Source: an uncultured Draconibacterium sp. (lineage in GTDB: Bacteria > Bacteroidota > Bacteroidia > Bacteroidales > Prolixibacteraceae). From it: 64,000 nucleotides of DNA. Shown piece by piece: positions 43,703 to 50,407 of this stretch. The stretch lies in contig NZ_OY782038.1 in the NCBI RefSeq assembly GCF_963677575.1, forward strand, positions 4,033,501 to 4,097,500. The letters are read 5' to 3'. The notes under the pieces were generated by a model. It saw only the letters and a list, made by a program, of their open reading frames with translations, was not told the DNA's origin and made no database searches. Position 1 is the stretch's first letter. Each line of letters opens with the position of its first letter. The translations under genes and the position numbers were made by a program.

Positions 43703-44710
43703 ATGAAAGTTGCAATTGTTGGAGTGAGCGGCGCTGTTGGACAGGAGTTCCTGAAAGTGCTTGCTGAAAGAGATTTCCCTATGGACGAGTTGGTAATTTT
43801 TGGATCGGCAAGAAGTGCCGGTAAAACTTACGAATTTAAGGGGAAACAGCTTACAGTTAAAGAACTCAAGCACGGCGACGATTTTAAAGATATTGATATT
43901 GCGTTAACTTCAGCCGGAGCAGGTGTTTCGAAAGAATATGCTGAAACCATAACTAAACACGGGGCAATTATGATCGACAACTCTAGCGCATTCCGCTACG
44001 TTGACGATGTTCCGCTGGTAGTTCCTGAAGTAAATCCTGAAGATTCGAAAGTTCGTCCGCGCAATATTATTGCCAACCCGAACTGTTCAACCATTCAGAT
44101 GGTGGTTGCGTTGAAACCGATCGAAGATCTGTCGAAGATAAAACGTGTTCGCGTGGCTACTTACCAGGCAGCAAGTGGTGCCGGTGCACAAGGAATTGCG
44201 GAGTTGGAAGATCAGGTGAAAGCCGTTGCAGAAGATAAACCTGTGAAAGTGGAGAAATTCTCACATCAGCTGGCTATGAATATTATCCCGCACATTGATG
44301 TTTTTCTGGATAATGATTACACCAAGGAAGAGATGAAAATGAACTGGGAAACCAAAAAAATTATGCATACCGATGCTGAGGTTAGCGCAACTTGTGTGCG
44401 TATTCCGGTGGCACGTGCACACTCTGAAGCTATTTGGGTAGAGACTGAAAAACCATTGACTGCGGAGGCAGTAACAAAGGCTTTCGAAGCATTTGAAGGT
44501 TTAACAGTGATCGATAATCCGGCGAAAAACGAGTATCCAATGCCATTATTCGTATCGGGTAAAGACGATGTTTATGTTGGTCGTATCCGCCAGGATGTGA
44601 CTGATCCGAACAGTATTACTTTTTGGTGTGTTGGCGACCAGATTAAAAAAGGTGCGGCACTAAACGCAGTGCAGATTGCTGAGTGGCTGGTAGCTAATGG
44701 TGAAGTTTAA
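43703..44710 (+). CDS. asd: Aspartate-semialdehyde dehydrogenase
   Basis: A 335-residue NADP-dependent dehydrogenase that converts aspartyl phosphate to the semialdehyde, the step after LysC. The Rossmann motif is VGVSGAVGQEFL near residue 7, the catalytic Cys lies in NPNCSTIQMV near 130 and the His is in RVPVARAHSEAIW-like sequence near 240. The gene is monocistronic and ends at a strong terminator. Confidence 0.95.
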   Translation: MKVAIVGVSGAVGQEFLKVLAERDFPMDELVIFGSARSAGKTYEFKGKQLTVKELKHGDDFKDIDIALTSAGAGVSKEYAETITKHGAIMIDNSSAFRYVDDVPLVVPEVNPEDSKVRPRNIIANPNCSTIQMVVALKPIEDLSKIKRVRVATYQAASGAGAQGIAELEDQVKAVAEDKPVKVEKFSHQLAMNIIPHIDVFLDNDYTKEEMKMNWETKKIMHTDAEVSATCVRIPVARAHSEAIWVETEKPLTAEAVTKAFEAFEGLTVIDNPAKNEYPMPLFVSGKDDVYVGRIRQDVTDPNSITFWCVGDQIKKGAALNAVQIAEWLVANGEV

Positions 44711-44749
44711 TTGAGTGATAAAAAATAAAAGTGCGAAAGTGCTCACCAT

Positions 44750-44787
44750 AAAAAAGCCCGGAGGATTTATTTCTTCCGGGCTTTTTT
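44750..44787 (+). terminator. Terminator of asd
   Basis: GCCCGGAGGA (44756-44765) pairs with TCTTCCGGGC (44772-44781), one G-T pair, flanked by an A-run and T6. It is a strong intrinsic terminator. Confidence 0.88.
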
Positions 44788-44793
44788 GTTTTT

Positions 44794-44856
44794 CGTCATG
44801 CTGAACTTGTTTCAGCATCTTCTTGTAAGAGATCCTGAAACAAGTTCAGGGTGACG
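44794..44856. repeat. Intergenic REP-like palindrome
   Basis: CGTCATGCTGAACTTGTTTC at 44794 onward pairs with the reverse-complementary stretch GAAACAAGTTCAGGGTGACG ending at 44856, with three mismatches and a 24-nt centre. It lies after the asd terminator and before the serS stop. This sequence type is a familiar dispersed repeat in many bacterial genomes. Confidence 0.7.
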
Positions 44857-44876
44857 TCCTGTTATATCTAAATTTT

Positions 44877-46151
44877 CTAATTGATCATATCGAAACCAGT
44901 AAAAGGAACCAGTGCCTCAGGAATTTTAATTCCTTCAGGAGTTTGGTTGTTTTCGAGCAGTGCCGCAACAATACGTGGTAATGCCAGTGCACTTCCATTA
45001 AGCGTATGTGCGATTTGTGGCTTTTTCACACCTTCTTCGCGGAAACGTAATTTCAGGCGGTTGGCCTGGAACGATTCGAAGTTGGAAACCGAACTTACTT
45101 CCAGCCATTTTCCCTGTGCTGCCGAAAATACCTCGAAATCGAAAGTTAAGGCCGATGTAAAACTGATATCGCCACCACACAAACGAAGAACGCGGTAAGG
45201 CAAACCAAGTTTGGCAACCAAACCTTCAACATGCGCTACCATCCCATCCAAAATCTCGTATGATTTTTCAGGATGTGCGATTTGTACAATTTCCACTTTA
45301 TCGAACTGGTGCAGGCGGTTTAAACCACGAACATCTTTACCATACGAACCGGCTTCGCGACGGAAACAGGCACTATAAGCGGTGTTTTTATAAGGCAGAT
45401 CTTTGGCATCCAGAATTACATCGCGGTAAATATTAGTTACCGGAACTTCTGCTGTTGGAATCAGGTACAGGTTGTCTTCGGTAATGTGGTACATCTGCCC
45501 CTCTTTATCAGGTAACTGACCGGTTCCAAAACCCGATGCTTCGTTAACTGCCAGCGGTGGTTGAATTTCTTCGTAACCGGCTTTTGAAGCTTCGGCTAAA
45601 AAGAAATTAATCAAAGCGCGTTGTAATTGTGCTCCTTTTCCACGGTAAACCGGAAATCCGGCTCCGGTAAGTTTTACACCCAATTCAAAATCAATCAGGT
45701 TATATTTGGCTGCCAATTCCCAGTGTGGCAAAGCTTTTTCATCCATGCTCGGAATGTCGCCAACTTGTTTTACCACCTCGTTGTCCTCTTCTCCTTTTCC
45801 GGCAGGAACCGACTCGTGAGGCAAGTTAGGCAGTTGAACCTGCAAATCGTAAACCTTTTCCTCGATAGCTGCAAAATCAGTATCGAAGTTTTTAATGTTT
45901 TCTTTTAGTTCGGCAGTTCGTGCTTTTGCTGCGTTGGCCTCTTCTTGTTTGCCTTCGCGGAACAGCATTCCAATTTCTTTCGAAATTTTATTCATTTCTG
46001 CTTTTGCTGAATCAGCCTCGCTTTGCAGTTTATTTTTCTGCGTGTAAAGATTTATGATGTTTGAAACAATTTCCGAAGCATCGAAATTCTTGCATTTTAG
46101 TTTTTCTACTACTAACTCCGGATTGTCTTGAATAAATTTTAAATTGAGCAT
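44877..46151 (-). CDS. serS: Seryl-tRNA synthetase
   Basis: A 424-residue class II synthetase. The N-terminal long coiled arm (residues about 30-110, rich in Lys/Glu) is followed by the catalytic core with motif 2 (ACFRREAGSYGKDVRGL near 255) and motif 3 (LNGSALALPRIVAALLEN near 382). The ATG at 46151 (MLNLKFIQDNPEL) matches the family start; an upstream frame adds nine residues that lie over the promoter. An exact -7 box TACATTTG is 25 bp upstream. Confidence 0.96.
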   Translation of the reverse strand: MLNLKFIQDNPELVVEKLKCKNFDASEIVSNIINLYTQKNKLQSEADSAKAEMNKISKEIGMLFREGKQEEANAAKARTAELKENIKNFDTDFAAIEEKVYDLQVQLPNLPHESVPAGKGEEDNEVVKQVGDIPSMDEKALPHWELAAKYNLIDFELGVKLTGAGFPVYRGKGAQLQRALINFFLAEASKAGYEEIQPPLAVNEASGFGTGQLPDKEGQMYHITEDNLYLIPTAEVPVTNIYRDVILDAKDLPYKNTAYSACFRREAGSYGKDVRGLNRLHQFDKVEIVQIAHPEKSYEILDGMVAHVEGLVAKLGLPYRVLRLCGGDISFTSALTFDFEVFSAAQGKWLEVSSVSNFESFQANRLKLRFREEGVKKPQIAHTLNGSALALPRIVAALLENNQTPEGIKIPEALVPFTGFDMIN

Positions 46152-46175
46152 AGCTTTCTGTTTTTTTATGCAGCG

Positions 46176-46183
46176 CAAATGTA
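46176..46183 (-). promoter_or_regulatory. Promoter -7 box of serS
   Basis: TACATTTG on the minus strand, an exact TAnnTTTG match 25 bp upstream of the serS ATG. Confidence 0.65.
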
Positions 46184-46210
46184 ATAGGAAAAGTTTAAAG
46201 TTCAGAATTC

Positions 46211-46260
46211 ACCCCGTGAAATAAGTCGAAGACTTAATGCTATGCATAATTTCACGGGGT
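46211..46260. repeat. 50-bp multi-stem palindromic element
   Basis: ACCCCGTGAAAT (46211-46222) pairs perfectly with ATTTCACGGGGT (46249-46260). Inside are two smaller hairpins: AAGTC-GAA-GACTT (46223-46235) and ATGC-TAT-GCAT just after it. The element sits within a degenerate GTTTAAAGTTCAG-type tract upstream of serS. It looks like a mobile REP-like or structured element. Confidence 0.7.
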
Positions 46261-46333
46261 AAAGTTCAGAGTTTCGGGTTCAGGGTTTAAAGTTTAAAGA
46301 AAAGTTGAGAGTAACGGAATGTTCGGATATAAC

Positions 46334-46954
46334 TTATTGTAATCCGAATGCCAGTTTTATTCCTTCAACCACCATTCCGGTTCCCATAATAGCAAGAATT
46401 AATCCCATTAATTTCCCGATAACGGTTATGAGGTGGGGGCCAATTTTTTTCACAATGTAATCGCTTAACGAAAAAGCCAGGTAGGTGAGGTAGGCCATCA
46501 ATCCGAAAATTGCAATTACAATGGCAATGTGCAGGTAGTTGGTGTTGGTAACATTATTCATCGCAGTAACAATGGTTCCGGGGCCGGCAAGAATAGGAAT
46601 AGCCAGTGGCGAAATGGAAATACTGTCATCTTCCTGCACCTCTTTCGATCCGTGAATTTTAGATTTCTGCGAAAGAAGCATTTCGAAACCTACATAAAAG
46701 ATCAGGATTCCGCCGGTAATTTTAAAGGCAGGAATGGTAATTCCGAACAATTCGAAAATATATTTACCAAGAATAACAAAACTGGCTACAATAATAAACG
46801 CGGTGATGGTTGCTTGTTTCGCAATTACCTTTTTTGTTTTTTTATCATGACCTTCGGCAAGGCCAAGGAATATCGGCGTATTGGCAATGGGGTTCATTAT
46901 GGCAAAAAAGCCGGTAAAAACGGACAGCGAAAATGTAAGTAGGTTTTGATCCAT
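46334..46954 (-). CDS. MarC-family integral membrane protein
   Basis: A 206-residue membrane protein with six predicted helices. ITGGILIFYVGFEMLLS (near residue 68) and the following loop match the MarC family (UPF0056), whose transport role is not established. The ATG at 46954 (MDQNLLTFSLSVF) is preferred; the upstream 20 codons overlap the promoter. An exact -7 box lies 22 bp upstream. Confidence 0.88.
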   Translation of the reverse strand: MDQNLLTFSLSVFTGFFAIMNPIANTPIFLGLAEGHDKKTKKVIAKQATITAFIIVASFVILGKYIFELFGITIPAFKITGGILIFYVGFEMLLSQKSKIHGSKEVQEDDSISISPLAIPILAGPGTIVTAMNNVTNTNYLHIAIVIAIFGLMAYLTYLAFSLSDYIVKKIGPHLITVIGKLMGLILAIMGTGMVVEGIKLAFGLQ

Positions 46955-46975
46955 CTTTTCAATTTTGATTTCGAT

Positions 46976-46983
46976 CAAAGATA
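46976..46983 (-). promoter_or_regulatory. Promoter -7 box of the marC-like gene
   Basis: TATCTTTG on the minus strand, an exact TAnnTTTG match 22 bp upstream of the ATG at 46954. Confidence 0.65.
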
Positions 46984-47013
46984 CAACTTTGGATTTTTGT
47001 CGACCGAAAACCA

Positions 47014-47046
47014 TAAAAAAACTCCTGCCGTTACCGACAAGAGTTT
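47014..47046 (-). terminator. Terminator of rplU-rpmA
   Basis: On the minus strand AAACTC (47046-47041) pairs with GAGTTT (47024-47019) around a GC-containing loop and is followed by a T-run. It is located after rpmA and before the marC-like gene. Confidence 0.65.
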
Positions 47047-47091
47047 CGTATTTCCTTTGAGGGAGGTTAAACCCTCTGGTTTATCAATATC

Positions 47092-47661
47092 TTAAGCTAA
47101 AACTTTAGCTTCTTCAATCCAGGGTTGTGGATCTTTAGAAGCGTAGCGGCTTCCTGCTGCTTCAAGAACTTTCTGAATTGCTTCAACAGATGCTGCAGCA
47201 ACTTCAGCGTAAGTTGTAAAACCACCTTCAGTTAATACTTCAGCCAATTTTGGTCCTACACCAGTTAATTTTGTAAGATCGTCGCCTCCAGCTGCTGCTT
47301 TTGCTTCAGCTTTAGGAGCTTCTTCTTTTACTTCTTCAACAACCGGAGCAGCTTCTTTTTTAGGAGCAGCTTTTGCAGGAGCTTCAGCAACTGCAACATC
47401 AGCGTCTACAATCGGAGCTACCGATACGTATGAGCGGTTGTTTCTTTTCTTTCTAAATACAACAGTTCCGTCGATCAATGCAAATAAAGTATGGTCTTTA
47501 CCAATACCTACATTGTCTCCAGGGAAATGTTGAGTACCACGCTGGCGAACAATAATATTACCAGCTTTAGCAAACTGACCTCCGTATACTTTTACTCCCA
47601 GTCGTTTACTTTCCGATTCGCGTCCGTTTTTCGAACTACCTACACCTTTTTTGTGAGCCAT
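47092..47661 (-). CDS. rpmA: Ribosomal protein L27 (bL27) fused to a helix-hairpin-helix domain
   Basis: Residues 1 to about 81 are a complete bL27 (MAHKKGVGSSKNGRESESKR; GNIIVRQRGTQHFPG) of the large subunit near the peptidyl-transferase centre. They are followed by an Ala/Glu/Lys/Pro-rich linker (about 82-126) and a helix-hairpin-helix-type domain (LTKLTGVGPKLAEVLTEGG near 127, ending EEAKVLA at 189). Ordinary L27 is about 85-90 residues, so this protein is double the usual length. The extension has no stop or frameshift at the junction. It follows rplU by 19 bp in the usual L21-L27 operon. Confidence 0.93.
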   Translation of the reverse strand: MAHKKGVGSSKNGRESESKRLGVKVYGGQFAKAGNIIVRQRGTQHFPGDNVGIGKDHTLFALIDGTVVFRKKRNNRSYVSVAPIVDADVAVAEAPAKAAPKKEAAPVVEEVKEEAPKAEAKAAAGGDDLTKLTGVGPKLAEVLTEGGFTTYAEVAAASVEAIQKVLEAAGSRYASKDPQPWIEEAKVLA

Positions 47662-47680
47662 GGTAAATTTTTTTTATTCG

Positions 47681-47992
47681 TTATCCAACAATAGTTTCTA
47701 CTTGAATCTGAGTAAATTGCTGACGGTGACCATTCATTTTTTGATAGCCTTTACGACGTTTCTTTTTGAATACTATCACTTTGTCACCTTTCACATGTTC
47801 CAGCACTTTGGCTGTAATTTTAGCACCTTTTACGGTTGGAGTTCCAACGGCTACTTTACCGTCGTTGTCAACCAACAATACTTTGTCGAAATCAACCGAT
47901 GCACCTTCTTCTGCATCCAGGTGATGTACGAAAAGCTTCTTGTCTTTTTCTACTTTGAATTGCTGTCCTGCAATTTCAACAATCGCGTACAT
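47681..47992 (-). CDS. rplU: Ribosomal protein L21 (bL21)
   Basis: A 103-residue L21 that binds 23S rRNA. MYAIVEIAGQQFKVEKDKKL is the family start and FKKKRRKGYQKMNGHRQQFT the conserved C-terminal region. The ATG at 47992 is chosen over an upstream in-frame codon 42 bp earlier, inside the structured leader. It is the first gene of the rplU-rpmA unit; an exact -7 box lies 87-94 bp upstream and the leader contains a hairpin. Confidence 0.95.
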   Translation of the reverse strand: MYAIVEIAGQQFKVEKDKKLFVHHLDAEEGASVDFDKVLLVDNDGKVAVGTPTVKGAKITAKVLEHVKGDKVIVFKKKRRKGYQKMNGHRQQFTQIQVETIVG

Positions 47993-48015
47993 AATTTCAC
48001 TTTTAATGTTTACAC

Positions 48016-48061
48016 CGTCAGGCGGATATCGCATCGGATTTCACTTATTCGAGCCTGAACG
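48016..48061 (-). promoter_or_regulatory. Leader hairpin upstream of rplU
   Basis: In the transcript CGTTCAGGC (48061-48053) can pair with GCCTGACG (48023-48016), leaving one bulged base, around a 29-nt loop. It lies in the leader between the -7 box and the rplU ATG and may be an autoregulatory r-protein leader; no Rfam class could be tested. Confidence 0.45.
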
Positions 48062-48078
48062 ATTCAAAATTCGGACTG

Positions 48079-48086
48079 CAAAAGTA
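48079..48086 (-). promoter_or_regulatory. Promoter -7 box of rplU-rpmA
   Basis: TACTTTTG on the minus strand, an exact TAnnTTTG match about 90 bp upstream of the rplU ATG. Confidence 0.65.
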
Positions 48087-48193
48087 GTTAATTTTAGATA
48101 ATTAGCAAATTATTGGAAATAAATTACAACCTGATTTTTAAGCTTTTCAATACGAACTTTATTTATTCCTTTGTTTTAGCTTTCCTCAGTGAT

Positions 48194-48931
48194 TCAACCC
48201 GAAAAACCCAGGTTCATAAAAATGGCGATCAGAATCACAAAGCCAAATACAAACACCAACATTAACAACAACTTATTAATACGATCTTGTTTTCTTTGCT
48301 GCTCAATGGTTTTTGCCAGTAAAATAAGGTTGTCATCATTCAGATCGGCCAGGCAATTATTAAGATGTTTTACATGATAATTCACCTGTGCCCGAAAAGT
48401 AAAATAATTAAATCCAATGCCCACAAGAATAAAAGCCGAAAACACCACTACATCAACCAGATCAAGCGGACGAACCTCTCCGTAAACACTATAGAAATAC
48501 ACCAGTGTTCCGGCTATGAAAACAAAGAGATAAGTGATTGAAATCGTCAACAGCGTGCTGTAAAAACGGGTTTTCAGATAGGCCAACATCGATGTAAGTT
48601 TATCGCGCGTTGTTTGGTCTTCATCTGCAATATCAGAAAAGCGCGTTAACATCTTCAGTTGAAACACAATCAATCCACCCAGCAAAACAATTCCGCTACT
48701 ACAAATCATTATTACATTGACCGTTCCTGCATATAAAAAGATATCTATCACTAATACAATGGCAACAATGGTTTTTATAACTATGTCCATATAGATCATT
48801 TTTTTGATCATCCGGGCAGTGTTGTGTGATCTTCCCGATAGAAATTGTTCAATATTTGAAGATTTGTAATCCGAAGCTCCCATCAGGTAAGCTGCTTTGT
48901 TCCACATGTCTTTTAATTTTTTGTCGTTCAT
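48194..48931 (-). CDS. Membrane protein, candidate partner of the ECF sigma factor
   Basis: A 245-residue protein with about five hydrophobic segments (near residues 48-68, 75-95, 125-150, 160-178 and 220-240) and a cytosolic N-terminus starting MNDKKLKDMWNKAAYLMG. No classical zinc-binding anti-sigma motif (HxxxCxxC) is visible and I do not recognise the family. It begins 6 bp after the sigma-factor stop, so the two are co-transcribed. This suggests, but does not prove, that it controls the sigma factor or is its regulated membrane sensor. Confidence 0.65.
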   Translation of the reverse strand: MNDKKLKDMWNKAAYLMGASDYKSSNIEQFLSGRSHNTARMIKKMIYMDIVIKTIVAIVLVIDIFLYAGTVNVIMICSSGIVLLGGLIVFQLKMLTRFSDIADEDQTTRDKLTSMLAYLKTRFYSTLLTISITYLFVFIAGTLVYFYSVYGEVRPLDLVDVVVFSAFILVGIGFNYFTFRAQVNYHVKHLNNCLADLNDDNLILLAKTIEQQRKQDRINKLLLMLVFVFGFVILIAIFMNLGFSG

Positions 48932-48937
48932 GGCTTT

Positions 48938-49435
48938 TTACTGAAGGTTGAAAATCATTTCTTCCAGTTTGTGTTTAATACGAACCAGCTTTACGCTTAC
49001 ATTCGTTTTCGAGATTCCCAGTATCGACGCAATTTCCTCGTAACTTTTTTCTTCCAACCAAAGCAGAATTAGCGCTTTGTCGATCCGGTTAAGTTTAGAA
49101 ATGGCCCGGTACAGTAGTTTTACCTGTTCCTTCTCGTCAGAAGTTTCTGTTTCAATACGATCGTTGTGGTGCAGCTGCTCAAAATGAAGTTCCGTTTTCG
49201 CTTTCCGAACATTGCTGATTGCCGTGTTTAATGCCACCCGGTACATCCAGGTACTGAATTTCGACTGGCTCCGAAATCTTGGGTACGATCGCCAGAGTTG
49301 CAGGCAGATCTCCTGGAACAAGTCTTCGCGGTTTGATTGTCCATCGGCATAAATCCTCGTTATTTTGTGGATTATTGCCTGATGTTTTTCAATCAGCGCG
49401 CTAAATTCAGTTTTATTTACAATACGGTTTTTCAT
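48938..49435 (-). CDS. ECF-type RNA polymerase sigma factor
   Basis: A 165-residue sigma-70-family extracytoplasmic-function factor. Region 2 includes EDLFQEICLQLWRSYPRF and the STWMYRVALNTAISN segment; region 4 has the helix-turn-helix KSYEEIASILGISKTNVSVK near residue 128. Length is normal. It lies upstream of the membrane gene at 48194 with a 6-bp gap. No anti-sigma with a FecR domain or SusC gene is adjacent, so it is not the usual FecI-type polysaccharide sensing arrangement. Confidence 0.88.
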   Translation of the reverse strand: MKNRIVNKTEFSALIEKHQAIIHKITRIYADGQSNREDLFQEICLQLWRSYPRFRSQSKFSTWMYRVALNTAISNVRKAKTELHFEQLHHNDRIETETSDEKEQVKLLYRAISKLNRIDKALILLWLEEKSYEEIASILGISKTNVSVKLVRIKHKLEEMIFNLQ

Positions 49436-49672
49436 TTTTGCTCTTCACTCAGTAAGTCGCAAAAGCAGGTAAAAAACTACATATGAACTTTATTTTTTTA
49501 CAGAAATTTATTTCGTTCGTATGTACGTTGCCTCTTAGTATTGGGTTTTGAGCAGTTCGAATATAGCTGTGTTTTGTTGAATTATAGTTGATAATAGTGT
49601 ATTAAACCGGGCAGTTTAAGCTCATTATTTTGAAAACGGGCAAAATAAATGGAATGGAACCAAAATGATTAT

Positions 49673-49680
49673 TATATTTG
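49673..49680 (+). promoter_or_regulatory. Promoter -7 box of the DUF151 gene
   Basis: TATATTTG, an exact TAnnTTTG match 36 bp upstream of the ATG at 49717. Confidence 0.65.
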
Positions 49681-49716
49681 TTTGCATCGAAAAAAAGATA
49701 CAGGGCAAACGTTAGT

Positions 49717-50307
49717 ATGCAAAAAATACGCTTAAACATTTTAGGATTATCGGTAAGTCAGACCCAGTCGGGGGCTTACGCGTTGGTGTTGGCAGAAGAG
49801 GAGGGAGAACGCAGAATTCCTATAATTATCGGACCGGTTGAAGCACAGGCAATCGCCATTCAGCTGGAAGGACTAAAACCTCCGCGTCCACTTACTCACG
49901 ATTTAATAAAAAACATGGCGCTGGCTTTCGATATCGCGTTACTGGAGGTTACCATATACAAATTGGAAGAAGGCATTTTTTATTCGGAACTCTTGTGCGA
50001 GATGAATGGCAAAGAGACCCGGATTGATTCGAGAACATCGGATGCAGTGGCTTTGGCACTGCGTTTCAGGTGCCCGATTTATACCTCGGAAGAAATTTTG
50101 CAGAAAGCCGGAATTGTATTGGAGTCAGATGATGAGAATTCTCCGGTACGAAGTATGATGGATGAAGAAGAGCCGGAAACAACAGGCTCTTCATATGCCC
50201 AGTATTCTACCAGTGATTTAGAGGAACTGCTGAATGAGGCTATCGAAGACGAGGATTATGAAAAGGCTTCGATAATTCGTGACGAATTGAATAAACGAGA
50301 GAAATAA
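49717..50307 (+). CDS. Bifunctional nuclease-family protein (DUF151) with C-terminal UVR motif
   Basis: A 196-residue protein. Residues about 10-130 match the DUF151/BFN fold (RIPIIIGPVEAQAIAIQLEG near 30; RIDSRTSDAVALALRF near 110), and the C-terminal stretch (SDLEELLNEAIEDEDYEKAS) is an UvrB/UvrC-type UVR motif used for protein contacts. The combination is widespread in Bacteroidota. Nuclease activity has been proposed for plant BFN homologues only. The ATG at 49717 is used since upstream codons overlap the -7 box. Confidence 0.85.
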   Translation: MQKIRLNILGLSVSQTQSGAYALVLAEEEGERRIPIIIGPVEAQAIAIQLEGLKPPRPLTHDLIKNMALAFDIALLEVTIYKLEEGIFYSELLCEMNGKETRIDSRTSDAVALALRFRCPIYTSEEILQKAGIVLESDDENSPVRSMMDEEEPETTGSSYAQYSTSDLEELLNEAIEDEDYEKASIIRDELNKREK

Positions 50308-50330
50308 ATTAGAAACGCATAATTAATAAT

Positions 50331-50400
50331 CACCCCTATTGCTACTTTATAGCGATTGTCCCCTCAAGGGGACAGGAGGACCAAAGGGACGACAGGGGTG
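50331..50400. repeat. REP-like nested inverted repeat
   Basis: Outer arms CACCCCT (50331-50337) and AGGGGTG (50394-50400) enclose a hairpin TGTCCCC-TCAA-GGGGACA (50357-50374). The element ends 7 bp before the nucleoside-transporter ATG, where it could affect translation. The GTCCCCTC/GAGGGGAC motif type is a common Bacteroidota intergenic repeat. Confidence 0.6.
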
Positions 50401-50407
50401 AAAGGAA

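Noticed and set aside
46211..46260. Integron attC site
   Set aside because: No integrase, no R'/R'' consensus, and a single element.
48194..49435. Classical FecI/FecR or sigma/anti-sigma module
   Set aside because: No FecR domain, no zinc-binding anti-sigma motif and no SusC-type gene.
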